Assembly (NCBI RefSeq): GCF_014851395.1
Contig: NW_024041150.1
Coordinates: 42,779,437-42,843,436 of the forward strand
Reading direction: 5' to 3'
Length of the DNA stretch: 64,000 nucleotides
Source of the DNA: Micropterus salmoides
Taxonomy: Eukaryota > Chordata > Actinopteri > Centrarchiformes > Centrarchidae
This document shows, piece after piece, positions 33,701-44,235 of this stretch. A program made the translations under genes and the position numbers. Numbering within the stretch: position 1 is the first letter of the stretch; each line of letters begins with the position of its first letter. The notes under the pieces were generated by a model, which was given only the letters and a program-made list of their open reading frames with translations, searched no databases and had not been told where the DNA came from.

Positions 33701-35042
33701 TTAATGAAGCTGCCCTATAGGCAGGTCTCTAGACCAGCTGACTCTGTGGTAATGTACTGCTCTGTTTATTCTCTTTTTATTAATAACTTCTCGATTTGTT
33801 GTTACTCAGTTTTTTGCTTCATCTCTCTCCAGCAATATACAAATTTCCTCGACAGTCCCAAGCAGAAAGCAGATGAAAGTAAAATGTCTCCTGTCTGATG
33901 GTGCGGAGGACGACTTGACTGACAGCTGTAGAAATGAGCAACATGAAGTCAGCGTGCAGCTGCAGCAGAGGAGTTAGTCTCTCCTTTCTGCAGCTGGGAC
34001 TCAAGTTGTCTGAGAACAGGGTTTGAAATGCTGCTGAGTTCACATGTGCTGTTTTATAGAGACCTGATCTCTGCTGCTTCCATCAAAAGATGTTTGAACA
34101 ACAGGAAACATTACAAGTCCTGACTGGAGGCTTTTCTCTTTCTGTTCAGAGACACAGGAGCTGAAGGTGAAGACTGGAGAGAACGCCACTCTTCAGTGTC
34201 AGAGTCACGGAGGTGCTGACATCTCACTGATAGAGTGGAGCAGAACTGACCTGAAGCCAGATGATGGTTTTGTCTTCTTATTCAGTAACGACCGCTCATA
34301 TGAAGAAATCCAGCACCCATATTTTTATGGTCGAGTGGAGCTTCAAGATCCAGAGATGAAGAACGGAGACGCTTCTGTGATTCTGAAGAACGTCAACATC
34401 AACGACACTGGAACATATGAGTGTTTGATTGTAGGGAAAAACTCAAGAGACAGAAAGAGAGACGTATTTGAGTCCATCAGCATCATCGAGCTGACAGTGA
34501 CAGGTGAGTGTGTAGAGCTCAGAGTGTCTCTTTGTCTCTCAGGTGAGCGTGTAGAGCTCAGAGTGTCTCTTTGTCTCTCAGGTGAGCGTGTAGAGCTCAG
34601 AGTGTCTCTTTGTCTCTCAGGTGAGTGTGTAGAGCTCAGAGTGTCTCTTTGTCTCTTTGTCTCTCAGGTGAAGCTGCTTCCTGGTAGTTGAGCTGAGAAA
34701 CATCACAGATCAGATGTTTGTGTTTTAGAAAGATGTTGCTGATGAGACTTTAGAGGAAACAGCTGCTACGAGTCATGTGGTCAAAGTGCAGTAGATAATG
34801 TCTGACATTCTGTCACCTGCTGACAGCTGATACCTCACACCTGTTTCTGCTCTGCAGGTCACACAGCTGGACACATCTGGGAGGGATACGTTGGAGTTGT
34901 TTGTTTGCTTTCTCTTCTTCTTGTTGCTGTTGGTGGTTTTATGGTCAATCAAATGATTCAAAGGAGACACAGACCAGAAACAACTCCTGACTCAGAGAGT
35001 GCAGAAGACGCCCTAAACCCATCATCATCATCATCAGTCTGA
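30764..35042 (+). CDS. V-set immunoglobulin membrane receptor D (intact)
   Basis: Three exons: 30764-30830, 34150-34503, 34858-35042, all GT-AG and phase 1, giving 201 residues. Residues 1-22 are a leader (MAVSLTSFVALFSCSWIFVL). The V-set domain has Cys39 (ENATLQC), Trp52 (IEWSRTDLKP), DASVILKNV and NDTGTYEC with Cys114, so the disulphide pair and core Trp are present. The membrane span is about 151-171 (YVGVVCLLSLLLVAVGGF), followed by QRRHRP and a Ser-rich tail with no ITIM. This is a type I surface receptor of the broad butyrophilin/CAR-like class; the ligand is unknown. It is the only copy of five here without a break. Intron 1 (3.3 kb) contains a hAT-type miniature element and the left border of a tandem duplication. 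Directly after the V exon lies a 39-bp repeat of splice-site-like units. A second C-terminal exon candidate is at 35453. Confidence 0.65.
31103..31582. mobile_element. hAT-type miniature element with 8-bp target duplication
   Basis: Ends are TAGTGTTGTAGT and ACTACAACACTA, perfect inverse complements, flanked by CTTATTAG and CTCATTAG (8 bp, one mismatch). The interior is rich in GGTCTCG/CTTGGTC words and has no transposase. It sits in intron 1 of receptor D. A truncated copy at 38216-38622 lacks the left end. Confidence 0.8.
34504..34667 (+). repeat. 39-bp tandem units with paired splice-site motifs (receptor D)
   Basis: Units at 34504, 34543, 34582 (39 nt each) and 34621 (47 nt). Each begins GTGAGTG or GTGAGCG and ends TTTGTCTCTCAG. 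Because 39 is a multiple of three, the V-exon frame stays open across the first units, giving a 13-residue repeat (ECVELRVSLCLSG), and ends at 34689-34691. A single unit also follows the transmembrane exon (35053-35091). Confidence 0.9.
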
Positions 35043-35091
35043 CATGATCCAGGTGAGTGTGTAGAGCTCAGAGTGTCTCTTTGTCTCTCAG

Positions 35092-35452
35092 GCCTGTCAT
35101 TTTTCAACCCGCCCAGCGTGGAAAAGACGATCAGTGCCTCGTCATGCTGTTGGCTTTTTTTACCAGCTTGTAAAAACGCAGCGCTCTCATTGCTATGAAC
35201 TGATAAAAGACGCTTTGGTGGACATAGGGCCTTAGGTTGCTGGGATACATAATATCCATGGAGGTGATGCGCTGCAAGTAGGCTACCTAATTTCACTGAA
35301 TGTAAAAATGTCACCACAAGTCGGAAAAGATGCTCAACGCCTCGTCACCTTGCTGGCGTTTTTACCATGTTGTAAAAATGCGGCGCTCCCCTTGCAATGA
35401 ACTGAAAAAAGACGCTACAGATTTAACCGTTTAGCCTGTCTCTGCTCTGCAG
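35092..35452. repeat. Diverged internal repeat in the receptor D 3' region
   Basis: Two related stretches (35110-35180 and 35310-35410) share words like CGGAAAAGATGCTCAACGCC and TTGTAAAAA-GC-GCGCTC. Relative to unit 2, the Harbinger-like segment present at 43556 is missing here. Confidence 0.5.
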
Positions 35453-35703
35453 GTCACACAGCTGGAGACAAGGAGGGAGGAAGCAAGGAGGAAGATGTTT
35501 CACAGACAGGTGGTGTGCTCGCTGTTGTTGATGTTTGTTTTATGATCTTTAGAAAACATAAAGGATGCACAGAGCATAATTCAAGAGAAAATTCTGTAAT
35601 AATGTTTATGCCTCAGATAACCAGCCGTATGCACGTGTGCCTGCTCAGCTTTCCTGGATGGAGCTTAAATAACATAACTATGTATATATGTACTCAGGGA
35701 TGA
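35453..35703 (+). CDS. Candidate alternative C-terminal exon of receptor D
   Basis: Preceded by TCTGCTCTGCAG and beginning with the same GTCACACAGCTGGA as the main transmembrane exon (34858), in the same phase. If spliced to the V exon it would read HTAGDKEGGSKEEDVSQT, then a short hydrophobic stretch GGVLAVVDVCFMIF and RKHKGCTEHNSREN, ending at TGA 35701. It looks like a duplicated end exon with a different tail. In unit 2 the matching exon (44273) runs into a stop after GGVRNTP. Use of this exon is not shown. Confidence 0.35.
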
Positions 35704-36284
35704 GTAGTATTAAACTTTAAACTTTAAACTTATTTGAAATTCAAAATAGGATATTGCACATTTTTATTTATATGGTCAACGAGAATATTTTTGAGGACTA
35801 CATTTGTGTTCCCTCAGAATACTTTTCTTCATCCTCTATTTCTGCTCAGCTGCTCTCAGTGCAACGTCCCAGTGTGGGTCAGCTCATTTAATTTTACTCT
35901 GACCTGTTCATTAAGCTGATATAGTACCTCTACTCAATAGTCATGGTTATGTAATTGGTGAAAGTGACTTTAAACTCAAACAGAGCTTGAAGTGGGCCGG
36001 TTCTCACCTGTACTTCTACTTTCACTCTTTGGCGTATCGTGATTTTGTCTTGCACTTTTAACAAGCCCCATCTGTTTTTAGCTTGCAGTGCATCTCTCTC
36101 ACTTAAAATGAGGGTATTTGTTATTTTATTTTTAAATACAGTTTGATGTATCTTTGCCCATCCCTGTACTTACTGTTTGTATATGAAGCACTTATGAATT
36201 GATCAGAAATGTGAATAGTTCTTTATTGTGTTTGTGTTTAAGTTTGTTGACTTTGTCTCAAAAGAAAAGAAGGTAAGATGGAGG
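35704..36284. other. 3' region of unit 1 absent from unit 2
   Basis: AT-rich, no gene. Unit 2 jumps from the point equivalent to 35520 to the point equivalent to 36341, so this is unit 1-specific sequence or deleted from unit 2. Confidence 0.5.
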
Positions 36285-36412
36285 GTCCGTGCACGAAGTA
36301 TAATTCATCTGCAGTTGTTCACATTGTTTGATGAAAACAGCTGAAATACCCCCTAAACTAAAATTTTTCATCAAACAATGTGAACAACTGCAGAATAATT
36401 ATACTTTGTGCA
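36285..36412. repeat. Long hairpin (inverted repeat, ~45-bp arms)
   Basis: Left arm about 36285-36332 (GGTCCGTGCACGAAGTATAA then TCATCTGCAGTTGTTCACAT), right arm about 36366-36412 (the inverse complement with few mismatches), with about 33 bases between. In unit 2 only the right arm is present (44330-44392). Confidence 0.85.
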
Positions 36413-37760
36413 TGGACCATGGAGTCTTAAAATTTAATCTGGCTTTTAAAACACAATATAAGCAAATTAAAACTGCTTTCAAAATGTTACTAAAGTCAAG
36501 TATTTACATAATGTTGACAGTTTATTTTATATCAATGCTTCATGTTGTAGCTGTAAAACATTAATCTGCAGAGTAGCCTGTTAATACTCTGTACATGTTT
36601 TTATTTCAGTGTATTTTTTAATTAACAATGTAAATTTAATTTTTTGTACCAAATTCTGTGACCAATAAAGTTTCACTGAATTAATGGTCATTCTGATGAT
36701 CACAGTTCTCTGTCTCTACAAAGCAGCTGCATGTGAACTCCTTTTATATCCTCAATCCCAGATAAAAACCTTCCTGTTCCTTCAGTCAGCGATTGTCTCC
36801 TGAGCAGAGTCTCCACTCGACTGTCATTTAGGATGTTGTGTCTCTCAGAGGAGCCATCTTTGATTATGTTTCCTCCTCCTGATCAATAACTGCTGGATCA
36901 GGATATTCTGATCCAACTGTTTCAGGAAAACTTCTTTTTCTTTGTTTCTCTGATCGAAGTGTAGAAACTTCATCTCATTATTTATTTATTATTTAAACAC
37001 CTTGTCTGAAATGTCACCTTCTGCCTGCTGACTGGTTTTCTCTCAGAGTCGTGTTCATATCTTGCAGTGCAGTTTGTGTGAACAGGGTCAGTGTGGTTTG
37101 GTGGAGAAAAAGAGTTGCATGTACTTCTTCTTCTGTCATGTTTGCTGGTTGTCACAGAGACGCCACAGAACAAGACCAGAGGAAGTTAACGAGATCCTGT
37201 GAAAACAGAATGCAGAAAGAGGAAGCAGCTCTCAGCCTCCAGCAGGAACGGAATATTTTAATAAAAATATGCATTTTCTTAGTATTTCTGACCATTTCAT
37301 AAACAAAATATCCACATCCTGGTATTTTGAGTGTATTAATAAATATTATAACATTTGATAAAAATATTGCTAGTATGATGCTATATTTGCAGGGCACACT
37401 TTATTTGGATAATTTGCTTACAGATAGTTTATTCAGAGAGAGAGAGATTCAGCTGTTTCACTAATAAAAACATTTTCTGATATTAGCCTGCACCACTTGG
37501 GTTAAGGTTTGATTAGTGCGAATGTTTTTAAATGTATTATAATTTCAGATAATAGTAAAGGCTACTATAGCTTACCATTAGTAGCCTATAATATTAATTC
37601 CAGTTGGAAAAAACTGCAGTTTAATTTTTGTGGGTTTCTTCAGTTATTATTGTGCACAAAACATGCTCTACTTGGTGGTCACTAACAAGGTCCATGCCAA
37701 TTTGAGGTAGAACAAGATAGTTTATTTGGATAATGAGAAGTATTTATGATGAAGGGGGTT
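36413..37760. other. 3' region of unit 1
   Basis: Matches 44393-45750. Contains a candidate polyadenylation signal AATAAA at 36664. A stretch around 36785-36830 (CTCCTGAGCAGAGTCTCCAC) recurs upstream of receptor copy C at 55375. The open frame at 37051-37302 is shared with unit 2 only through duplication and shows no motif. Confidence 0.4.
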
Positions 37761-38010
37761 TTGTTAAGGGTTTGGTGGTGTTGAGTGATTAGGAGCGAGC
37801 CTGTTTATGATGTCAATAGCAGTGTGGTTGTCTGTGTGTACCAGAATGACTTGGACCTCGTGCCCCCAAAGAATGGCAGCGGTGATAATCGGGTACGGTT
37901 CGTCGGATGCCAACCATCTGCCTCTGTGGCCGACAAAACCTGTGAGAGTTCTGCATTGGTGTAAGGTGGTGTCTTTGGTTTGGGCTATGTGGTTGTCGGA
38001 TGACTTTCCA
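37760..38010 (-). pseudogene. RNase H-like relic of a retroelement, unit 1
   Basis: On the minus strand one frame reads GFVGHRGRWLASDEPYPII, TAAILWGHEVQVILVHTDNH, TAIDIINRLAPNH. The pattern (R-W / E-YPI--A--LWG / HTDN-TA---IN) resembles the RNase H domain of Ngaro/DIRS-type retroelements. It ends in a stop soon after. The same relic occurs at 45790-46010. Confidence 0.4.
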
Positions 38011-39792
38011 AGAAGAAAGGAAGTTGCGTCACAATCTTGCTCATTTTACCAGTGTTGTTGGGTACCGTGTGATCGTGGAGAGACTGCGCTGCGGTGGATA
38101 TTTGCAGTAAGTGGGAAAGAAAGGATCGGCCTTGTGGGATGATGTGGATGGGGGAGTTTGGGTGTCCAATGAAGAGAAAGAGATAGGTGCTTGGTATGAC
38201 ACAGGGGGATAGTTTGGACTTCGCACTTCCACTCGGTGTTGTCTCGGCCTCGAGACATTGAGGACTCGGGATTTTATTTGAAGACAAGTGAAGACTATAA
38301 CTTTAGGAATATCAATAAATTGCTTGTTTATTTATTTGTTAACATCCTAACTTTGATTGGATGTAAAACATTTTGCTTCGAATGCAACCAATAATTAAAA
38401 ATGTGATGTTCCCCTTAACGACTGTCCCCCCTCCCCACGATGGGAAAGATGGAAAAGGAGTGTTGAATAAAGAAGTTAATGATTTCAGCTCTTAGTGTTT
38501 GAATGTGGGTGTTTTTATGGGAATGTGGATCTTTCAGATCAGTTTGAGATCTCGTCATGTAATGTGGGGAGCTGGTCTTGACTTGGTCTCGGTTTGGGCG
38601 CTCTTGACTACAACACTACTCATTAGTCCTTCACCATTTACAGTCTAGAGATATTTTGATCTGTGCCTTCTAACGTTTAATGACCATATATTGTTAATAA
38701 GATTCTCCACGTGAAATTCTAGATGTTCATCTTTTGAGCAATTTACTTTAATATCCGACATATTTTCTTTGTGTTCACTTATTTTTTTGTAGGCCGGGAC
38801 TCTTTAATCATTTTAACATCTTCATTAAAAGTCTAGCCCGTTGACATTTGTTGATCTGATAATAAACTAAGCTCTCATAACAACGGCTAATAAATAATAT
38901 CAAGTAACTTTAAACAAATATCTAATTACCTAAATGACCATAAATACATATTTTGTGTAAACTACAACAAAATGGTGAACCATCCTTCTTTAAAATACAA
39001 CACACACTTCATTTCTTCACATAAAGATGTATTTAACAAGATAAAGATATTTCCCATTATTTTATTATTTTAAACAAAATCTAGAAATTGACAGGTATCA
39101 GAAAATAATGGTTTGAAAGGAAAAGTGATGAGCAGGTAGATGATTGATTAATTATGGGTTATTATGCAATTATCTTCTGTTCAATGATCTTTGAGAAATG
39201 TGTAAAACCTCCTGTTTGAGGTTTAAGTGCATTTTCATTATTCATACAATGTGTTTTATATCAAAGTGTGCTGTCTGTATAATGAGCTCAACACTTGACC
39301 CAGAGCTTTGTTTTAAAGAGAGAGAACATTTTCTCTAAAGGTGAAAAATGTAAGTCCGATTTTTGAAATCCTTCAAATCTCTTGTGAAAACATTACTCAT
39401 GAGGACAAATTCTTTTGGTCCTTGAAATGGGTTTACCAAAGTCTTAGGGTCAGTAGAGAATTCATAATACATGTATGAAGTGTTGTGACTCTACTTTCAC
39501 CAAATGTTCAAGGAGCTGAAATAAAATAGGTCTGAATAATACCTTTAAACTACATACCAAGCTTTAGGGGATGTGTGCAAATGAAAAAGTAGCAGGTTTT
39601 TCTTCCAAACCAAACTTATAACAATATTAATGGTTTTTTTTGCAAACCAAATATTTTCTATGTATTTAAAGACACAGAAAAACTCTTTTTATTCACCATA
39701 TTTACAGAATGTGCATTTTCATGTTTCAGTTTCTGAACTATCGTGCCATGCTGCAAAACAGTTTCTGTCTGAAGAAGATCTCTGTATCTACA

Positions 39793-42271
39793 GTTCCCCT
39801 TCGAGGGAACTCGGCGAAGCAGGTCTGAACGTGAATGAAATCACTCCAATCCTATTGGCTTGTTGCTAGAACGGTAAGGTGTGACGGAATAGCCGGAGGA
39901 GTATAAAGCACACCTGTACACACTCATCATTAGCTTTTTTCTATTCAGCAGGCGCTTTGTATGTTGTTTGAAGAAAGCTCCAGTCCTACGAGCAGTATGT
40001 CTTACCTGAAGAAGAAGTCTACCAGCATGACCGGCAACCAGATGTACAGAAGGTGTGTTTTTTTTTCTTGCCCTCGGTACATCACGGATGGAGATTCTCA
40101 TGAGATGTGTGTCTCATGTTTGGGGATGGAGCACGCCCGGGCAGCTCTCGAGGGGGCTGCCTGCGCCCGTTGCGAAGCCCTTTCTGTGCGGGTACTGAGG
40201 TACAGCATGGCTCTCTTTTCCGAGGATGGCCGGATGTGTACACCCCGTGGCGCGGGCCGACCGAGGCCGACCGAGGTCCCCTCCGCCGTGGCAACAGGTG
40301 ATGTTATCCCGCCGTTCACACGTTCAGGACGCACCTGCCACCATCGAGTCCACGCCATACTGCCTGCCCCGAGGGTCTGCGGTCAGGCGGTGTCCCGACT
40401 CACTCACCGTGGATCTTTGGCGGCTCCCCCCTGCCGTTCTGGGGCTTCAGGGGTCCACCAGAAGACCACACGAGACACCGACCACCAGCCCCGAGGGGCT
40501 GGTTCCGTTGGCAGACTTTGCAGAGGCTTGGCGGAGCCTGACGAACATTTCTCCGTGGGTCCTGCGCACTGCCATAGATGGGTATCGACTACAGTTCAAA
40601 ACCCGCCCTCCAAATTCAACAGAAGAGAGGGGGTGGTTTGGACTGTGGTCTGCCTGGAGCAAGGTCCGGTGTTGGGAAAGGAAGTTCGTACTCTGCTGAG
40701 GAAAGGGGCCGTGGAACGTGTCTCCCCCCCAGACAGAGACGCCGGTTCTACAGCCGGTACTTCATAGTCCCCAAGAAGGACGGAGGGCTGCGTGCCCTAT
40801 TTTGGATCTGCGGGTTCTAACCGGTCTCTGAGGAGATTCAGGTTCAAGATGCTCATCATCCCCGCCGTCATGACGCACATCCAATCTGAGGATTGGTTCG
40901 TCACGATAGATCTAAAAGACGCCTATTTCCAGGTCTCCATCCGTCCTTCTCACAGGAAGTTCCTGAGGTTTGCCTTCGGGGGTGTGGCTTACCAGTATCG
41001 GGTTCTTCCATTCGGCCTGGCACTTCCCCTCGCACATTCACCAAGTGTATGGATGCAGCACTGGCCCCGCTGAGGCTCCAGGGCATCCGGATTTCAACTT
41101 CATCGATGACTGGCTCATCCTAGCCCAGTCTCGAGAGTTGGCGGTTCGGCATCGAGATGTCGTTCTGGCTCAACGCAAAGAAGAGCGTGCTGGCGTCCAC
41201 CCAACGGACTACGTTCCTAGGGGTTGTATGGGATTCGACAACGATGCGGGCACAATTGTCTCCGGCACGTGTCGACACCATATTGGCTGCCGTGAAAGGG
41301 GTGAAGTTAGGCCACGCCATCACTATGAAACACTTTCAACCAGTGGTGGCTAAGGAACAAGGGTTTTTCCCCGAGGGGAAATCCTCTCCGTCTGATTTGG
41401 GTTACGCACAAGTGTCTTCGTTCCCTATCATTTTGGAAGGAAACTTGGTTCCTGTCCCAGGGGCCCGTGCTGGGAGGGTCTTGTCGCCGGCTGGTTATTT
41501 CAACAGACGCCTCCCTCACGGGCTGGGGCGCGGTCAAGGACGGCCGCTTTGCAAGGGGATCCTGGCAGGTGCATCAATCCGAGTGGCATATCAACTGTCT
41601 CGAGATGTTGGCGGTGTTCCAGGCTCTAAGGAGTTTCCTGCCCGATCTCCAAGGCCACCACGTCCTGGTTCGTTCCGAAGAGAACAACACAGCGGTGGTG
41701 GCCTATCTGAATCACCAGGGCGTCTGCGCTCGCGCCCTCTGGACAGACTGGTGCGTCAGATCCTCCTGTGGTCCCAGCAGATGTTACTATCGCTCAGGGC
41801 GATGTATCTCCCGGGGACGCAGAATCAGGGAGCAGACCTGCTGTCGAGGCAGGGGCTGAGGCTTGGGGAATGGAGACTTCACCCCGAAGTGGTGGAGCTC
41901 TTGTGCGAAGAGTTCGGCCCCATAGATGTGGATCTGTTTGCGTCTCAAGAGACTACGCACTGCCCGCTATGGTTTCTCTCGTTCCTCCAGCCCCGTTGGG
42001 TCTGGACGCCATGGTACATTCGTGGCCGAGGCTACATTTGTACGCTTTTTCCCCAGTCGCTCTGCTCCCGGGGTTCTGGAGTGGGTCCGCCAGGACAATG
42101 TCGGCCTACTGCTCGTAGCCCCGTTCTGGCCAACCCGGGTGTGGTTCTCGGACATCATGTCGCTCCTGGACGGCCCGCCGTGTCGGGTCCCTCTGAGAAG
42201 AGACCTGCTGTCCCAGGCGCAGGGCCGGGTTCTTCACCCTTGCCCCGCCATATGGCGACTGTGGGTCTGGC
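39793..42271 (+). mobile_element. Truncated DIRS-like retrotransposon
   Basis: Begins with the palindrome-like GTTCCCCTTCGAGGGAACTC, known to me from the ends of fish DIRS-like elements. Order: gag-like region (39961-40767, with FSCPRYITDGDSHEMCVSC and ARCEALSVRVL), reverse transcriptase (FVTIDLKDAYFQVSI, RFAFGGVAYQYRVLPFGLA, FIDDWLILAQS), RNase H (TDASLTGWGAVKDGRFARG, HINCLEMLAVFQALRSFLP), then EWRHPEVVEL-like and DVDLFASQETTHCPLWF blocks. Reading needs at least four frame changes. It stops where the tyrosine recombinase would follow, at a junction with host sequence shared with 33765. Confidence 0.85.
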
Positions 42272-42663
42272 CCCTCTGTTTATTCTCTTTTTATTAATAA
42301 CTTCTCAATTTGTTGTTACTCAGTTTTTTGCTTCATCTCTCTCCAGCAATATACAAATTTCCTCGACAGTCCCAAGCAGAAAGCAGATGAAAGTAAAATG
42401 TCTCCTGTCTGATGGTGCGGAGGACGACTTGACTGACAGCTGTAGAAATGAGCAACATGAAGTCAGCGTGCAGCTGCAGCAGAGGAGTTAGTCTCTCCTT
42501 TCTGCAGCTGGGACTCAAGTTGTCTGAGAACAGGGTTTGAAATGCTGCTGAGTTCACATGTGCTGTTTTATAGAGACCTGATCTCTGCTGCTTCCATCAA
42601 AAGATGTTTGAACAAAAGGAAACATTACAAGTCCTGACTGGAGGCTTTTCTCTTTCTGTTCAG

Positions 42664-43508
42664 AGACACAGGAGGTGAAGGTGAAGCCTGGAGAGAATGC
42701 CACTCTTCAGTGTCAGAGTCACGGAGGTGCTGACATCTAGTGATAAGTGGAGCAGAACTGACCTGAAGCCAGATGATGGTTTTGTCTTCTTATTCAGTAA
42801 CGGCCGCTCATATGAAGAAATCCAGCACCCATATTTATGGTCGAGTGGAGCTTCAAGATCCAGAGATGAAGAACGGAGACGTTTCTGTGATTCTGAAGAA
42901 CGTCAACATCAAGACACTGGAACATATGAGTGTTTGATTGTAGGGAAAAACTCGAGAGGCAGAAAGAGAGACGTATTTGAGTCCATCAGCATCATCAGGC
43001 TGACAGTGACAGGTGAGCGTGTAGAGCTCAGAGTGTCTCTTTGTCTCTCAGGTCAGCGTGTAGAGCTCAGAGTGTCTCTTTGTCTCTCAGGTCAGCGTGT
43101 AGAGCTCAGAGTGTCTCTTTGTCTCTCAGGTGAAGCTGCTTCCTGGTATTTGAGCTGAGAAACATCACAGATCAGATGTTTGTGTTTTAGAAAGATGTTG
43201 CTGATGAGACTTTAGAGGAAACAGCTGCTACGAGTCATGTGATCAAAGTGCAGTAGATAATGTCTGACATTCTGTCCACCTGCTGACAGCTGATACCTCA
43301 CACCTGTTTCTGCTCTGCAGGTCACACAGCTGGAAACATCTGGGAGGGATACGTTGGAGTTGTTTGTTTGCTTTCTCTTCTTCTTGTTGCTGTTGGTGGT
43401 TTTATGGTCAATCAAATGATTCAAAGGAGACACAGACCAGAAACAACTCCTGACTCAGAGAGTGCAGAAGACGCCCTAAACCCATCATCATCATCATCAT
43501 CAGTCTGA
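42664..43508 (+). pseudogene. V-set receptor copy E, headless and broken
   Basis: V exon 42664-43012 and transmembrane exon 43321-43508 are copies of those in receptor D with the same splice sites. Relative to D, the V exon lacks two bases after GCTGACATCT (giving an immediate stop), two bases in the ATATTTTTATGG stretch and one in CATCAACGACACTGG, five in all. The transmembrane exon is intact with one extra Ser codon. No leader exon exists in unit 2, so E was created without a start. The transmembrane exon could in principle still be used by transcripts from D. Confidence 0.85.
43013..43129 (+). repeat. 39-bp tandem units after V exon of copy E
   Basis: Three units (43013, 43052, 43091). 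The first begins GTGAG, the other two GTCAG, so the inner donor motifs are lost while the TTTGTCTCTCAG ends persist. One more unit follows the transmembrane exon at 43518-43556. Confidence 0.9.
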
Positions 43509-43555
43509 CAGATCCAGGTGAGTGTGTAGAGCTCAGAGTGTCTCTTTGTCTCTCA

Positions 43556-44235
43556 GGCCTGTACCATGAAGCAGGATTTGAGCTTATCCAGGTAACTTCA
43601 GGGTTAAACCAGGGTTTTCAGTACCACGACGGTGGTTCACTTACCGGGGTAGATCGTCACGGTAACTTACGCTGAACGGCCACTGTTTAAACCAATAGCT
43701 GAGGCTCGATGAAGTCCCGTTCCAGGATAGTAACCGTTGCTACGGTGTGTTATTTGCCTCCTCTACTGTGATTGGACAGCTGGGTAAAAAGTGACAGTGA
43801 CGAGTGCAGCGTTTATTCCCAAAATTTAACATTTTTCAACTCTCGACGACCAGAAAAAAACGCTCAGCGCCCAGCGTGGAAAAGACGATCGGCGCCTCGT
43901 CCTGCTGTTGGCTTTCAGTGCTCTTTTTTTGCAAAAGGGGGTGGTGAAGGCGATAAGATGCTTGCCTTTGGTGTGGGAGACCTGGGTTCGATTCCCACTG
44001 TGATCCATCCACCAAGACACTTAACCCCTAGTTGCTCCAGAGCGTGCGACCTCTGACATGTATAGCAATTGTAAGTCGCTTTGGATAAAAGCGTCAGCTA
44101 AATGTAAAATTTGACGCTCCGCTGCCAGTGAACTTGTTCATGTCTGTGATTGGTCAGCTGCTGCTAACATCGCCTCTTTTTTTGTGAACGTGCTCTGGAC
44201 TGGATTGGGAAACCCTGGGTTGACTTGCTGATTTA
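43556..44235. mobile_element. Harbinger-like miniature element remnant
   Basis: Starts GGCCTGTACCATGAAGCAGG, a sequence like the terminal repeat of fish PIF/Harbinger elements, with GGGTTAAACCAGGGTTTTC inside and GGAAACCCTGGGTTGACTTG near the far side. The far terminal repeat is missing. A SINE is nested in it. Confidence 0.5.
43930..44112 (+). mobile_element. tRNA-derived SINE
   Basis: The head carries a B box (GGTTCGATTCC at 43985) after TTTGGTGTGGGAGACCTG, and the tail is TAAGTCGCTTTGGATAAAAG followed by CGTCAGCTAAATG, the common end of fish SINEs. Confidence 0.8.

Larger units (their letters stand above)
31158..38217. repeat. Tandem duplication, unit 1
   Basis: Colinear with 38216-46207. 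It contains the V and transmembrane exons of receptor D, the 39-bp units, alternative C-terminal exon, hairpin and RNase H-like relic. The left border lies inside the hAT-type miniature element. Confidence 0.9.

Noticed and set aside
33819..34043. A 74-codon minus frame identical at 42333-42557
   Set aside because: The identity follows from the tandem duplication; it overlaps the intron before the V exon and has no motif or splice context.
37051..37302. Frame shared with 45062-45301 as a candidate gene
   Set aside because: The N-terminal part differs by a frameshift between copies and there are no recognisable features; duplication explains the similarity.
37807..38142. + strand 111-codon frame repeated at 45797
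   Set aside because: It is opposite to the RNase H-like minus frame, which makes better sense as a protein.
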